64,000 bases of DNA from Scytonema tolypothrichoides VB-61278. GTDB taxonomy: Bacteria; Cyanobacteriota; Cyanobacteriia; Cyanobacteriales; Nostocaceae. The translations under genes were made by a program, and so were the position numbers. Below, piece by piece: positions 1 to 9,508 of this stretch. Each line of letters starts with the position of its first letter. The stretch's first letter is position 1. The DNA is taken from the NCBI RefSeq assembly GCF_000828085.3, contig NZ_JXCA02000030.1:347631-411630 (forward strand), written 5' to 3'. The notes beneath the pieces are model-generated. The model was not told the DNA's origin. It made no database searches and was given only the letters and a program-made list of their open reading frames with translations.

Positions 1-236
1 GGGGGATTATTGTATACGCTAGGTGGTAAGTTGCCTGGTGGTTGTGGGGGATTATTGTATACGCTAGGTGGTAAGTTGCCTGGTGGTTGTGGGGGATTAT
101 TGTATACGCTAGGTGGTAAGTTGCCTGGCGGTTGTGGGGGATTATTGTATATGCTAGGTGGTAAGTTGCCTGGTGGTTGTGGGGGATTATTGTATATGCT
201 AGGTGGTAAGTTGCCTGGTGGTTGTGGGGGATTATA
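1..236. repeat. 45-bp coding tandem repeat (five copies plus partial)
   Basis: Copies begin at 1, 46, 91, 136 and 181, with a partial sixth at 226. The period is 45 bp with only scattered substitutions (for example tac/tat and tgg/cgg). On the minus strand each unit encodes NNPPQPPGNLPPSVY or the same with I for V. The array continues beyond the left edge, so copy number is unknown. Confidence 0.95.
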
Positions 237-791
237 GATATCAGGTGTGTTGCTTGGTAGCGGTGGGGAAATAGTTGTAGATGAAAAATTCCCAGGCAAA
301 TAAGTATTGTTACTGGCAACCAAAGGACGTAATACCCAACGGGTGGGATTTTCTCTAGAAACAGGTTGCAGTTGCACTCTTGTTGGAGCAATAACGATTC
401 CTGGAGCTAAATCCATAACAATACGAGTGACATCTGCGTTGAGTTGGGAAACGCGAATGCTTCGGATGGCTCCATAGAAATTTTGTTGGGTAGGAATTTT
501 GCCTAATTTAGTACCAGGCAAATCTATAACAATGCGTGGCGGTTGGGCGAGGTAAAAGTATCGAGGTTGTGCAGCAGCTGAGAGGGAAATTTCTAGTTGT
601 GACGCTTCTGGGTAAAAACGCCAATCCTCAAGCCTAGCTAATGGCGCTACGCTACTATTATTGCCCACATCAAAACCATAGACGCTAAGGGGCTTGCTGT
701 AAAGCACCCCTGTACACAAGGCAAACAAGCTAAGGCGAAACAGATACTTGCAGAACCGGAAAAATTGTTTATTTTTTAATTCCTTGTTCAT
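1..791 (-). CDS. AMIN-domain cell-envelope protein, partial (C-terminus outside window)
   Basis: The gene reads leftward from an ATG at 791 and runs off the window edge. It has a hydrophobic N-terminal segment (residues about 12-30) that looks like a signal anchor, then an AMIN domain at about residues 50-155 with the motifs LEDWRFYPEASQLEI, RIVIDLPGT, SIRVSQ and RIVMDL. A Pro/Asn/Gln-rich stretch of 15-residue repeats follows. AMIN domains target periplasmic proteins to the septum or peptidoglycan. In cyanobacteria they occur in AmiC-type N-acetylmuramoyl-L-alanine amidases and pilus secretins. An amidase is the most likely full product, but the catalytic part is not visible, so this is inference. 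A GAGGAG stretch lies almost directly against the ATG, so the exact start is uncertain. Confidence 0.75.
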   Translation of the reverse strand, partial: MNKELKNKQFFRFCKYLFRLSLFALCTGVLYSKPLSVYGFDVGNNSSVAPLARLEDWRFYPEASQLEISLSAAAQPRYFYLAQPPRIVIDLPGTKLGKIPTQQNFYGAIRSIRVSQLNADVTRIVMDLAPGIVIAPTRVQLQPVSRENPTRWVLRPLVASNNTYLPGNFSSTTISPPLPSNTPDIYNPPQPPGNLPPSIYNNPPQPPGNLPPSIYNNPPQPPGNLPPSVYNNPPQPPGNLPPSVYNNPPQPPGNLPPSVYNNP

Positions 792-1049
792 ACTCCTCAC
801 GACTCCACATAATTTATTCACAATTGTCCATGACAACTGTTTTTTTTACTACCCGCTTCTATCAAAGGTGTCAGACAATTTTGGATCTTAACTTATGGAT
901 TTTGGATTCACCTCACGGATCAAGCCGACGGCTTGGAAATTTTGGATTTTGGATTAAAGAATTGATTCCACTGATCAATCTGGCAGCTTGTACTATCAAG
1001 GAATCATTGGTCAAATGGTAGCACGCTCAAACATCGGGTTAGAAGATGT

Positions 1050-1568
1050 TCAATGATTCTTTGGCTGCTCAGATTGTTCGTTAGTTTTTTGTGGTGTTGC
1101 TGTCAATCCAATACTTTTGGAACTATCGCTCACACTTATTTTGCCTATTAAATCTCCTTGATCAGCTAATTTGATTTGTATTTTAACTGGGATAATTTTT
1201 GCTTGTGTGTGAGAATTTGCAGTATTACATAGGATGTGCCTCCTAACTTCTCCCGATAAACTCAACTGTTGATTCTGAAGTTTTCCAGCCAGAGAATGTT
1301 TTTCAGATAGTGTTGAAGTTTGAGTGGAGTTAGCTGGCAGTAAAAAACCATTCAAGTAAATTCCTGATTGCTGAAGATTTAAGAGCATAAAATCTGACTT
1401 TTCGCAGACAGGTAATTTTTCACTTAACACGAGGCGATAGTTGCTGTTAATTGCTGGCGGCGCTTTGATGCTGTTTTCTCCATAAGCCGTTACCACTTTA
1501 AACAAAAGCAATACTGAACTTATTGCCACACCATAGAAAGTGAGAGATTTGAAGTTGAAATGATTCAT
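1050..1568 (-). CDS. Hypothetical secreted or membrane-anchored protein, 172 aa
   Basis: I do not recognise a named family. Residues 10-30 form one hydrophobic segment ending in VVTAYGEN, which fits a signal peptide or single anchor. The rest is soluble, contains two widely spaced cysteines (SEKLPVCEKSD and RHILCNTA) that could form a disulfide in the periplasm, and ends in a polar Gln/Glu/Lys tail. It lies 110 bp downstream of the antiporter gene on the same strand, so co-transcription is plausible and a periplasmic accessory role is possible but unproven. Confidence 0.55.
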   Translation of the reverse strand: MNHFNFKSLTFYGVAISSVLLLFKVVTAYGENSIKAPPAINSNYRLVLSEKLPVCEKSDFMLLNLQQSGIYLNGFLLPANSTQTSTLSEKHSLAGKLQNQQLSLSGEVRRHILCNTANSHTQAKIIPVKIQIKLADQGDLIGKISVSDSSKSIGLTATPQKTNEQSEQPKNH

Positions 1569-1677
1569 GGTTATAAAGATAAGTAATGATAGGAAATACA
1601 GGAGAATGATGAATACCGAATGATGTCATAATAAATTTTATCTTTTTTCAATTAATCATTCAGCATTCAATATTCAT

Positions 1678-3858
1678 CTAACGTTTTACCTCTAATTTTT
1701 CGTTAGCAAGAACAGAAGTAATATGAGAGGTAATTTGACTGTGGCGACGAGTAATCAGCAGTGAGGAACGACACTCAATAGCTAGTTGATCTGTGTATCT
1801 TCCCAAGGTTTGACGTTCGATACCCCAAGCGCGGCTTGTACCAGCAATAGTCAGATCAACAGTTTCAGAGGCTGCGACTACAGCTTGAATTGGCTCTATG
1901 GCTTCGACTATTTTGATATCAATGCGATCGCGCACACTTTGAGGCAATTGCTCCATTACAGTATCAAGTTCGTAACTAAGTTCATTTTTGACTTGATTCT
2001 CTGCCACAACCTGTAAAATCAATAATCGGCAGGTATCACGATTTATTAGCAATCTCAAAGCAAGTATCATTGCTAAATCGTCATGGATGTTCGCTGAATA
2101 AGGAACCAACAACCTTTCTAAACGCTCTTGTCCTCGATCTATAAACACCGCCACATCCACTGGTGCATTGGTGAGAATTTGACCCACTCGTCCACCTAAG
2201 CGATTCTTACTAAAAGCTGGACGATGCCATCCTACTAAAACTAAGTTAGCTTGTTCAAGTAAAGCAATCCGTGCTGTTTCTCGTGCAACATTGCTCGATG
2301 TGCAAACAATAGGATGCATATACGAGCGTGCTTCTAATGGTTCTAGACCTGAAATCAATTCTTCTAGCTGTTGGCGGCGCTGTGCAATGACTTTATTTGC
2401 TTCTTGTGGGGTATTTTCAAAGGCATAATCTTCTTGGAATTCAATCAAACTGAGTGGGTAAACAACGGCGGGTTGTTGATAGTTGATAGCGATCGCAGCA
2501 GCCAACTGCACCAAACCTTTTTGGCTATTGGGATTTGCGACTGGAACCAAAATTCGGTAAGGACGATTGTAAAAATCTTCATCACCAGAGGTGTCTGCTT
2601 CTATTTCTTCTGGTTCTTGGTCAACTACATCCAACTTGATGAGCTTTTTCGGATAAGTTCGCTCTAACAGTGGCGAAGTCATAAATGTTGTGACTAATGC
2701 CATAATCACCAGCATGGTAAATAGTAGCGGTGAAATGACTCCAAGACTCAGACCAATATTTAGCACTATCAGCTCAGTTAAGCCGCGAGTATTCATCAAC
2801 CAACCTAGTGCTGAGGCTTCTCGCTTTTCTATGCCACTGACACGTGCTGCTACATAAGTGCCAACGTATTTACCTATGATTGCTACTGCGAGCACAGCTA
2901 AGCACAGTGCCCATAATTCTGGCTTATTCAGCAAACCAATTTGCGTCCGCAAACCACTATAAGCAAAGAACACTGGTAGCAGAAATATCAGTACAAAATC
3001 TTCGGTTTTTATTGCTAACTCCCGCACTAAACCTGCATTCTTTGGCATGGCTGCCCCTAGTAAAAACGCTCCAAATATCAGGTGAATGCCAATCAGTTCG
3101 GTAATCAGGGCAGAAGCAACCACTGCCATGTAAATCAAAGCTAGAACCAATTGGCTGAGGCGTCCAACGCGACGGTAGTAAGTCGCAAGGCGTTTCAAGA
3201 AAGTTCGCCCTACCGTCACCATCAAGCCAATGTATACTAAGCTGGCGAGAATGGTAGGAAAAGCAGCAGTAATACTACCTGTACGTGCTACTGCGATCGC
3301 CACTGCCAACAAGCACCAAGCAGTGACATCATCTACTGCAGCACAAGTCAACGCCAAAGTTCCCAAGCGTGTTCTTTGCAAGTTGTTCTCAGTAATAATA
3401 CGTGCCAATACCGGAAAAGCAGTAATCGACATTGCTGCTCCGAGAAACAGCGCAAAGGCGGTAAACGACACACTAGCATTGGAAACTAGAGGATATAGCA
3501 GTAGTGCTAGCAGCGTTCCTAACGAAAACGGTACTAAAATACTGACGTGAGATGTTAATACTGCTATTTCTAAATTGCCGCTGAGGTATTTGGGGTTTAA
3601 CTCTAACCCAATCAAAAACATGAAGAAAATTAAACCTACCTGAGACAACACATTCAAGAAGGGAATTGTTTCGGGTGGAAACAAGGTAGATGCTAATCCT
3701 GGGGCAACCAAACCAAAAAGAGATGGTCCAAGCATAATTCCAGCAACAATCTCTCCAATGACTAATGGTTGATTAATCCACCGGAAGGCGAGTCCTACTA
3801 GCCGTGACAGTCCGATAACAATTAGCACTTCAACAAGAACGAGAACAACTGTCTGCAT
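1678..3858 (-). CDS. CPA2 family cation:proton antiporter with C-terminal USP-like region
   Basis: The protein (726 aa) has an N-terminal membrane domain of about 12-13 helices (residues 1 to about 410). It carries the CPA2 acidic pair at D176-D177 (CAAVDDVTAW), in the helix expected to bind the cation, and the conserved start PLVIGEIVAGIMLGPSLFG. After a short acidic linker (about 415-435) there is a cytoplasmic region to residue about 715 that looks like tandem universal-stress-protein folds (YRILVPVANP, VLVGWH, RLLVPYS, LTIAGTSRAWG). This architecture is common for cyanobacterial KefB/NapA-like transporters, which exchange Na+ or K+ for H+. Substrate cannot be told from sequence alone. The small secreted protein at 1050-1568 follows on the same strand. 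Confidence 0.9.
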   Translation of the reverse strand: MQTVVLVLVEVLIVIGLSRLVGLAFRWINQPLVIGEIVAGIMLGPSLFGLVAPGLASTLFPPETIPFLNVLSQVGLIFFMFLIGLELNPKYLSGNLEIAVLTSHVSILVPFSLGTLLALLLYPLVSNASVSFTAFALFLGAAMSITAFPVLARIITENNLQRTRLGTLALTCAAVDDVTAWCLLAVAIAVARTGSITAAFPTILASLVYIGLMVTVGRTFLKRLATYYRRVGRLSQLVLALIYMAVVASALITELIGIHLIFGAFLLGAAMPKNAGLVRELAIKTEDFVLIFLLPVFFAYSGLRTQIGLLNKPELWALCLAVLAVAIIGKYVGTYVAARVSGIEKREASALGWLMNTRGLTELIVLNIGLSLGVISPLLFTMLVIMALVTTFMTSPLLERTYPKKLIKLDVVDQEPEEIEADTSGDEDFYNRPYRILVPVANPNSQKGLVQLAAAIAINYQQPAVVYPLSLIEFQEDYAFENTPQEANKVIAQRRQQLEELISGLEPLEARSYMHPIVCTSSNVARETARIALLEQANLVLVGWHRPAFSKNRLGGRVGQILTNAPVDVAVFIDRGQERLERLLVPYSANIHDDLAMILALRLLINRDTCRLLILQVVAENQVKNELSYELDTVMEQLPQSVRDRIDIKIVEAIEPIQAVVAASETVDLTIAGTSRAWGIERQTLGRYTDQLAIECRSSLLITRRHSQITSHITSVLANEKLEVKR

Positions 3859-4158
3859 GTTTTCCTCACAAAGGACTATCCAGTGTTCCTAAAGATGATT
3901 CTTTATAACCCTTTAATGTGTCAAGTCAACGTTATCTGGTTTACTTATAGTAAATAGTGGTGTTAATTGTTGTGAACAAGCGCGTTGTACGTTGTAAAGT
4001 TCGTCACGGATTAATATTGCATCACCTATTTCCATCAGATGTCTAATTGACCAACTAACAAAGTGGCATAGGTTTTGCGTAAGTATCAAATATGAACATG
4101 AAGGTTGACAAAGGATAGGGCTACAAAACTTTAGATAAGGTCAAAAGGAAAGAAAACT

Positions 4159-4896
4159 GTGGGATTGGGCGAACGCGTTAACCGAGTTATAAAAGCAAAC
4201 TTGAATGATATTGCAGGTAATTTCAACCAGACAGAAGGAGTCATGTTTCTTGCAGGAGGAGGTGTAGCGGGTGCAGGAATTTCTGCTACGGTTGGCAATA
4301 TGGGTTTAGCTGGCATGGGCACAGCAGTGGGAATTTATACGCCTCATTTGATAGCTGCGGGGACGGTTGCTGGGGCTGCTGGTTACGGGGTCAAAAAAGG
4401 AATCGAAAATAAAGATCCTTTGGCTGTAAGTGCAGCAGTACTCGGTTCAGTTGGCGGTGCGGGTGTTTATGCAACCATCGGAAATATGGGATTAGTTGTG
4501 GCTGGAACGGGTTTTAGTATAGGCATGGCTCATGTTGTATCTGCGGGTGCAGTGGTTGGACTTGGGGTTTATGGTTTGTCGAAATTTCAGGACAAATCCG
4601 ACACTCTTTACAAAATAAAACGCAGCATACAGCAAAGTATTGACAGCACTACTGCAAAAGTTAAGCAGTTGGAATTACAGCACAAGCAAGCTGAAGATGA
4701 AATCCAAGCATGGTATCAAGTCGCTGTGCTAGCTTTGAAAAAAGAACGTTCAGATTTGGCTCGTGAAGCTTTGAATCGTAAGTACATTTATCAAGAAACT
4801 AGCTTAAGTCTGAAAAATCAGATTGATCAGCTTATCAAAGTTATAAGTAGTCTCAATGATGATTTGATGGTAATCGAAAGAGCGATCGCTTCATAG
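4159..4896 (+). CDS. PspA/IM30-like protein with a glycine-rich hydrophobic central domain
   Basis: The GTG start at 4159 has AAGGAAAG about 8 bp upstream and gives MGLGERVNRVIKANLNDI, which matches the amphipathic N-terminal helix of PspA/IM30 (Vipp1) proteins. Residues about 28-148 are Gly/Ala-rich and hydrophobic and contain an internal duplication: GNMGLAGMGTAVGIYTPHLI near residue 48 and GNMGLVVAGTGFSIGMAHVV near 110. Residues about 155-245 are a predicted coiled coil with the PspA-type signature LALKKERSDLAREALNRK. The usual first long PspA hairpin helix therefore seems replaced by a membrane-active or glycine-zipper domain. PspA/Vipp1 proteins remodel membranes as ESCRT-III relatives, so a membrane-repair or membrane-shaping role is inferred. 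The gene stands alone between opposite-strand neighbours. Confidence 0.7.
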   Translation: MGLGERVNRVIKANLNDIAGNFNQTEGVMFLAGGGVAGAGISATVGNMGLAGMGTAVGIYTPHLIAAGTVAGAAGYGVKKGIENKDPLAVSAAVLGSVGGAGVYATIGNMGLVVAGTGFSIGMAHVVSAGAVVGLGVYGLSKFQDKSDTLYKIKRSIQQSIDSTTAKVKQLELQHKQAEDEIQAWYQVAVLALKKERSDLAREALNRKYIYQETSLSLKNQIDQLIKVISSLNDDLMVIERAIAS

Positions 4897-4933
4897 GCAC
4901 GCGTTTTCTAGACAATCGCTTCTTTTGGTTTAG

Positions 4934-7900
4934 CTAATTGCCCCGTCCAACTAAGTTAGCAATAGCCTCAACTAGTCTAGCTGGATCTACTGGCTTAGAA
5001 ATATGTTTTTGAAAACCTGCTGAAATTGCTTGCTGATAATCAATTTCCCCTGCATATGCTGTCAGGGCGATCGCCAGAATTTGCCCGCCTTCGTCTGGTG
5101 GCAGAGTTCTCACCTGGCGCATCAGTGTGTAGCCATCCATCTCTGGCATGCCAATGTCGCTGAGCAGCAGATCTGGCTTGGTAGTGGTTAAACTAGTGAG
5201 AGCATCGATGGCTGAGGCGACGGTTGTGACACTCGCCCCATACATCTCCAGTAGGTAGGCAACAAAGTCCCGCGTATCTGCATCATCATCCACTACTAAA
5301 ATCTTGATGCCATGCAAATCTAAGGATTGCTCAGACGCTCTAGTGTCCTGGTTCCTTTTGGGTGGAGTTGACATCAGTGGGAGTTGGATGGTAAAATATG
5401 CCCCCTTACCTTCGCCTAGACTATCTGCCCGGACTGTTCCGCCGTGTAGTTCGACAAGGTGACGGACGATCGCCAGCCCTAACCCCAGTCCACCAAACTT
5501 TCTGGTTGTAGCAGCATCCGCTTGCCGGAAGTACTCAAACACATGAGGGAGGAACTTGGGGTGAATGCCTTTACCCGTATCGCTGACAGTTATTTGGGCT
5601 TGAGATCCAAGGCGTTCCAATCGGATGTCAACTCGTCCGCCGACGTCGGTGAACTTAACTGCGTTTGAAAGGAGATTCCAAATCACTTGCTGTAATCGGC
5701 TTGAGTCTCCCGCAACTTGTCCGACATTCGGTTCAAGCACTGTCTGAATTTGAATTGATTTTGCTTCCGCCGCCAGCCGCACCGTTTCCATTGCGGCTTC
5801 AATGGTTGTTACTAAATCGATCGGGCAAACATTCAAGCTGAGTTTACCTTGTAAAATCCGCGAAACATCCAACAAATCTTCTATCAGTTCCGACTGCAAC
5901 TTAGCATTGCGTTCGATGACACTCAAAGCTTGATTTGTCTGGAGTTGATCGAGCTTACGGGTTTGGAGTATTTTTGACCAGCCGAGGATGGGGTTTAGGG
6001 GAGAACGTAGTTCATGGGAGAGGACTGCTAAAAACTCATCCTTGATCCGATTGGCTGTCTCTGCTTCGACGCGTGCGGCTTGTTCACGTTGGAGGAGTTC
6101 CTCCCGTTCTACTTCTGCTTGTTTGCGATCACTGATATCGGTCACCATTGCTAAAGCACCGATAAATTCACCGTTTTCATTTAGCATCGGGCTGGTGTTA
6201 GAAAGAATCCAAACAGGAGTGCCATCTTTACGACGCAGACAAAATTCAAATTGTCCAGCAATTCCCTGCTGTCCTCGTTGCAGATATCGCTGTGCTTGTG
6301 AGCGATCTGCATCGTAAATAAACTCAAATAAGCAACGACCAAGCATGTCCTCAGGGGTGTAACCGAGTATTTGAGCCATTTGTGGGTTGACGTAAGTTGT
6401 TCGAGTCTGTGCGTCAATGATCCAAATGCCTTCGCTTGCAGTTTCGACAATGCGACGGTACTTATGTTCACTCTGCTGCAGCGCTGACTCTGCTCGTTTG
6501 CGCTCGATAAATTGACCAAGCTGAGTGCCGATCGCCGCTACTATCTGGAGTAACTCTGGATCTGGTGCCTGGATTTGAGTATTAAAGCACGAAATCACCC
6601 CCAAAACTTCGTTGTTTAACACAATGGGGAAGCCAAATACACCGCGTAATCCTTCTGTTGCTGCAAACGCTGCGTTGGGAAAGTTGTCATCTGCGGCGAG
6701 ATCGCAAATCCAAAGGGGTTGACCACTTGCCCAGACACCACCTGGTAGCCCTACACCAGGGGTAAGGGTCGTTTGTTGGTTTGCCTGTATAAACTTTTGT
6801 ACATGAATGGTGGGTACATGCCAATGATTCACTTGGCGCAGGCTATTGGTCTGACGATCCACAGTCCAAAGGATACCCAGTTGCCATCCCAGATTTTCGC
6901 ACAGAGATTGCAGAATGACAGGAACAGCATCAGACAGGGTGGTCGCCTCGGCGACCACCCTGGCGACGGCATACTGTGCAGCGACACGCCGCGCCGCTTT
7001 CTGACGCAACCAAGTCATTTTCAGGTTTGCCTCAACACGAGCTAACAGCTCACGTGCAGAAAAGGGCTTGATGAGGTAGTCATCAGCTCCAGCTTCTAGT
7101 CCTTCAATACGGGATTCTTCCCCAGCACGAGCGGAAAGCATAATGATGGGCAACTCGCGCGTTTGCGGATCAGCTCGTAGCGATCGCAGTAACTCAAATC
7201 CATCCATTTCTGGCATCATAACATCCGTGAGTACCAGATCAGGAATCTGCTCACCAATGGCAGCCAAAGCAGCAACCCCATCTGCTACCGCTTGGACTTC
7301 ATAACATTGGCTCAATAGGCGCTTCACGTAGTCGCGCATATCAGCGTTGTCGTCAGCCAGAAGAATACGAGCACCAGATGCGGGGCAGACAGGGGATTTA
7401 GGCGAGCCAGAGGAAGTCGAGTAGAAAAACTCTTTCCCCCCTCGCCTTGCTGGTGTACTCTCTACGTCTGGTAGCCACCGCAAAGCTTCTTGTACATAAG
7501 TTGCTGCGAGCATTGCTGTTGATGCGAGGGTGCGGGTTGCATCAATGCTATCGCTCGGTAAGTGAGCATATCCTGTGGGAATTGACACGGTGAATCTCGT
7601 CCCCTGATTCACAACGCTGCTCACCTCAATCGTACCGTTATGCAGGCGCACTAGTTCTTGGACTAACGACAAACCAATGCCTGACCCTTCGTAACTTCGT
7701 CCCTTTGCGCCATGCACGCGATGGAACCGCTTAAAGATATGGGGTAGCTCGTTAGCTGGAATGCCCGTCCCTGTGTCCCGTACTTCTAACTCAATGTGGT
7801 CATCGCGATCACGCAAAACAACAGCGATTTCTCCTTCAAAGGTAAACTTAAAGGCGTTGGAGAGCAAGTTCAGCAGAATCTTCTCCCACATTTCCCAGTC

Positions 7901-9295
7901 TACATACACCAATTCCGGCAGGGGCGGACAGTCTACCAACAGGCGCATCCCTGCGCGCTCGATCGCCGATCTAAAAACTCCTGCCAAATCTGCTGTCAGC
8001 AATGCCAGGTCAGTTGGTTCATACACTGCCTGAATGCGATCTGCTTCAATTCGGGAGAAGTCTAGTAGGGTATTCACCAGTTTCAGCAAGCGGAGGGAAT
8101 TGCGATGCACTGTTTCCAGTTGTTCCCGTTCGCTGGGCTGTAGTTCTGAGGAATTGGCGAGTATATCCTCCAATGGACCCAGCATGAGCGTCAGGGGAGT
8201 GCGAAACTCGTGACTTATATTACTAAAGAAGGTTGTCTTCGCACGGTCTAACTCAGCCAGCGCCTCTGCGCGTTTGCGTTCTTCTTCGTAGGCACGGGCG
8301 TTGGCGATTGCACTCGCAATTTGTCCTGCCGTCATCTCAAAGAAGTTGCGGTAGTCCTCATCCAGCGCCCGACTCGGATTCACTCCCATCACCAGCATCC
8401 CCATGACCGTGTCCTGCCCTGAAGCGCGGATGGGCAAAACCAATGCTTGCTGGAGGGGTAGCTGCAACAGTCCTGCTGGCACTTCCCCAAGCTGTTGTAC
8501 TAGGTTTTCAAGCAACACAGCTTGTCCACTTTGTACCACCACTACCAGTGACCAGGGGGAGTCAGTGCTCTTTTGAGTCAAATCTACACACTCAGGAGCA
8601 GGGATTAACTTGATGTCGAAGGGAGTTCGTTCCTGGAGGACTGCCTGGCTTCCTTGAGTATCAAGTAGGTAAAGCAGTGCAAAGGGAATATCTGCCGGAT
8701 TTTCTGAAAGTGTTTGCATCCCCATTCGACTGGCTTGCTCAGCGGTCTTTGCCTGAACTACCTGAGCCGCAAGATCCCGTAATGTTTTCGTCCGTCGTTC
8801 ACCTAAGACGCGTTCTGTAGTATCAGCAACCGCTGTGAACACCCCACCCACTTCTCCTGTTTTTAAGAAGATGGGGCTATAAGAGTAGGTATAGTATGCT
8901 TCTTCGAGATAACCGTGCCGATTTGTTGGCAACAGCAGGTCATCTGCCCAAGTTGCCTTTCCAGTCGCCAGAACGCCATTCAGTTGCGCCCCAATGATGT
9001 CCCAATTTTCCTGCCAGAATTCCTGTCCTGGTCTTCCTAACGCTCTCGGGTGCTTGCTTCCCAAAATTGGTCGCCAAGCATCATTATAGAGCATCACCAA
9101 TTCTTTGCCCCACCAAATCACCATTGGAAAGCGAGAATTCAGACAAATGTTTACCGCAGTGCGAAGGCTACCGGACCAGTCATTTATGGGACCGAGTGGA
9201 GTGGCTGACCAGTCATGGGTTCGCATCAGCCTTGCCATCTCACTGTCGCCAATAAAGATGTCTTCCGGAACAATTGCCTTCACATCAGGCGGCAT
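4934..9295 (-). CDS. Double hybrid sensor histidine kinase (PAS-GAF-HK-REC-GAF-PAS-HK-REC)
   Basis: This 1453-aa soluble kinase has, in order: a PAS-like domain (about 25-165), GAF (about 170-335), HisKA with H362 (SHEFRTPL), an ATPase domain (about 460-575; NLLSNAFKF, DTGTGIP), a receiver with D691 (LVLTDVMMPEMDG), GAF (about 775-930), PAS (about 942-1058), a second HisKA with H1094 (SHELRSPL), a second ATPase (about 1195-1308; DTGKGI, GLGLGLA) and a terminal receiver with D1380 (LLSDIGMPEMDG). No membrane segment is visible, so sensing is probably cytoplasmic. It is unusual in carrying two complete kinase cores and two receivers in one chain, which allows an internal phosphorelay. No dedicated response regulator is adjacent. 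Signal and output are unknown. Confidence 0.93.
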   Translation of the reverse strand: MPPDVKAIVPEDIFIGDSEMARLMRTHDWSATPLGPINDWSGSLRTAVNICLNSRFPMVIWWGKELVMLYNDAWRPILGSKHPRALGRPGQEFWQENWDIIGAQLNGVLATGKATWADDLLLPTNRHGYLEEAYYTYSYSPIFLKTGEVGGVFTAVADTTERVLGERRTKTLRDLAAQVVQAKTAEQASRMGMQTLSENPADIPFALLYLLDTQGSQAVLQERTPFDIKLIPAPECVDLTQKSTDSPWSLVVVVQSGQAVLLENLVQQLGEVPAGLLQLPLQQALVLPIRASGQDTVMGMLVMGVNPSRALDEDYRNFFEMTAGQIASAIANARAYEEERKRAEALAELDRAKTTFFSNISHEFRTPLTLMLGPLEDILANSSELQPSEREQLETVHRNSLRLLKLVNTLLDFSRIEADRIQAVYEPTDLALLTADLAGVFRSAIERAGMRLLVDCPPLPELVYVDWEMWEKILLNLLSNAFKFTFEGEIAVVLRDRDDHIELEVRDTGTGIPANELPHIFKRFHRVHGAKGRSYEGSGIGLSLVQELVRLHNGTIEVSSVVNQGTRFTVSIPTGYAHLPSDSIDATRTLASTAMLAATYVQEALRWLPDVESTPARRGGKEFFYSTSSGSPKSPVCPASGARILLADDNADMRDYVKRLLSQCYEVQAVADGVAALAAIGEQIPDLVLTDVMMPEMDGFELLRSLRADPQTRELPIIMLSARAGEESRIEGLEAGADDYLIKPFSARELLARVEANLKMTWLRQKAARRVAAQYAVARVVAEATTLSDAVPVILQSLCENLGWQLGILWTVDRQTNSLRQVNHWHVPTIHVQKFIQANQQTTLTPGVGLPGGVWASGQPLWICDLAADDNFPNAAFAATEGLRGVFGFPIVLNNEVLGVISCFNTQIQAPDPELLQIVAAIGTQLGQFIERKRAESALQQSEHKYRRIVETASEGIWIIDAQTRTTYVNPQMAQILGYTPEDMLGRCLFEFIYDADRSQAQRYLQRGQQGIAGQFEFCLRRKDGTPVWILSNTSPMLNENGEFIGALAMVTDISDRKQAEVEREELLQREQAARVEAETANRIKDEFLAVLSHELRSPLNPILGWSKILQTRKLDQLQTNQALSVIERNAKLQSELIEDLLDVSRILQGKLSLNVCPIDLVTTIEAAMETVRLAAEAKSIQIQTVLEPNVGQVAGDSSRLQQVIWNLLSNAVKFTDVGGRVDIRLERLGSQAQITVSDTGKGIHPKFLPHVFEYFRQADAATTRKFGGLGLGLAIVRHLVELHGGTVRADSLGEGKGAYFTIQLPLMSTPPKRNQDTRASEQSLDLHGIKILVVDDDADTRDFVAYLLEMYGASVTTVASAIDALTSLTTTKPDLLLSDIGMPEMDGYTLMRQVRTLPPDEGGQILAIALTAYAGEIDYQQAISAGFQKHISKPVDPARLVEAIANLVGRGN

Positions 9296-9307
9296 AGGGT
9301 TAGATCC

Positions 9308-9508
9308 TCATTCTGGAAAATATTTTATTAGTAAATCTTTGCCGCGATCGCCCATTTGGTGTACTAGCACTTGAATCTGTTTCAACCCCAGCGCTAAAGG
9401 CTTCGTCTGTCCGTTCTCAATACCGTTCACACTCTGGAACCCAATCCCCATCTTCGCTACAAAGTTACTTTGTGACATTTCAAGCTGCGTTTTGGTTTGG
9501 CGAACCAA
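9308..9508 (-). CDS. Small XRE-type helix-turn-helix protein, possibly N-terminally truncated
   Basis: Residues 1-55 resemble a Cro/C1-type HTH (LEMSQSNFVAKMGIGFQSVN, IENGQTKPLALGLKQI). The frame opens only from a TTG at 9508 and an in-frame TGA lies a few codons upstream. Related cyanobacterial proteins usually have a few more residues before the (I/L)VRQTR segment, so this copy may have lost its start or use the TTG. It ends 12 bp before the kinase gene begins on the same strand, which suggests a shared transcript. The family binds DNA, and the target is unknown. Confidence 0.5.
   Translation of the reverse strand: MVRQTKTQLEMSQSNFVAKMGIGFQSVNGIENGQTKPLALGLKQIQVLVHQMGDRGKDLLIKYFPE

Noticed and set aside
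1-236. Possible CRISPR array
   Set aside because: Units are contiguous with no spacers and keep a coding frame, so this is a coding tandem repeat.
10-237. Plus-strand open frame over the 45-bp repeat
   Set aside because: It is the opposite strand of the AMIN-protein repeat; the minus frame has a full domain and signal segment, the plus frame has none.
824-1021. 65-aa open frame on the plus strand
   Set aside because: It reads TTTTGGATT-type repeat sequence, lacks a ribosome site and resembles no protein.
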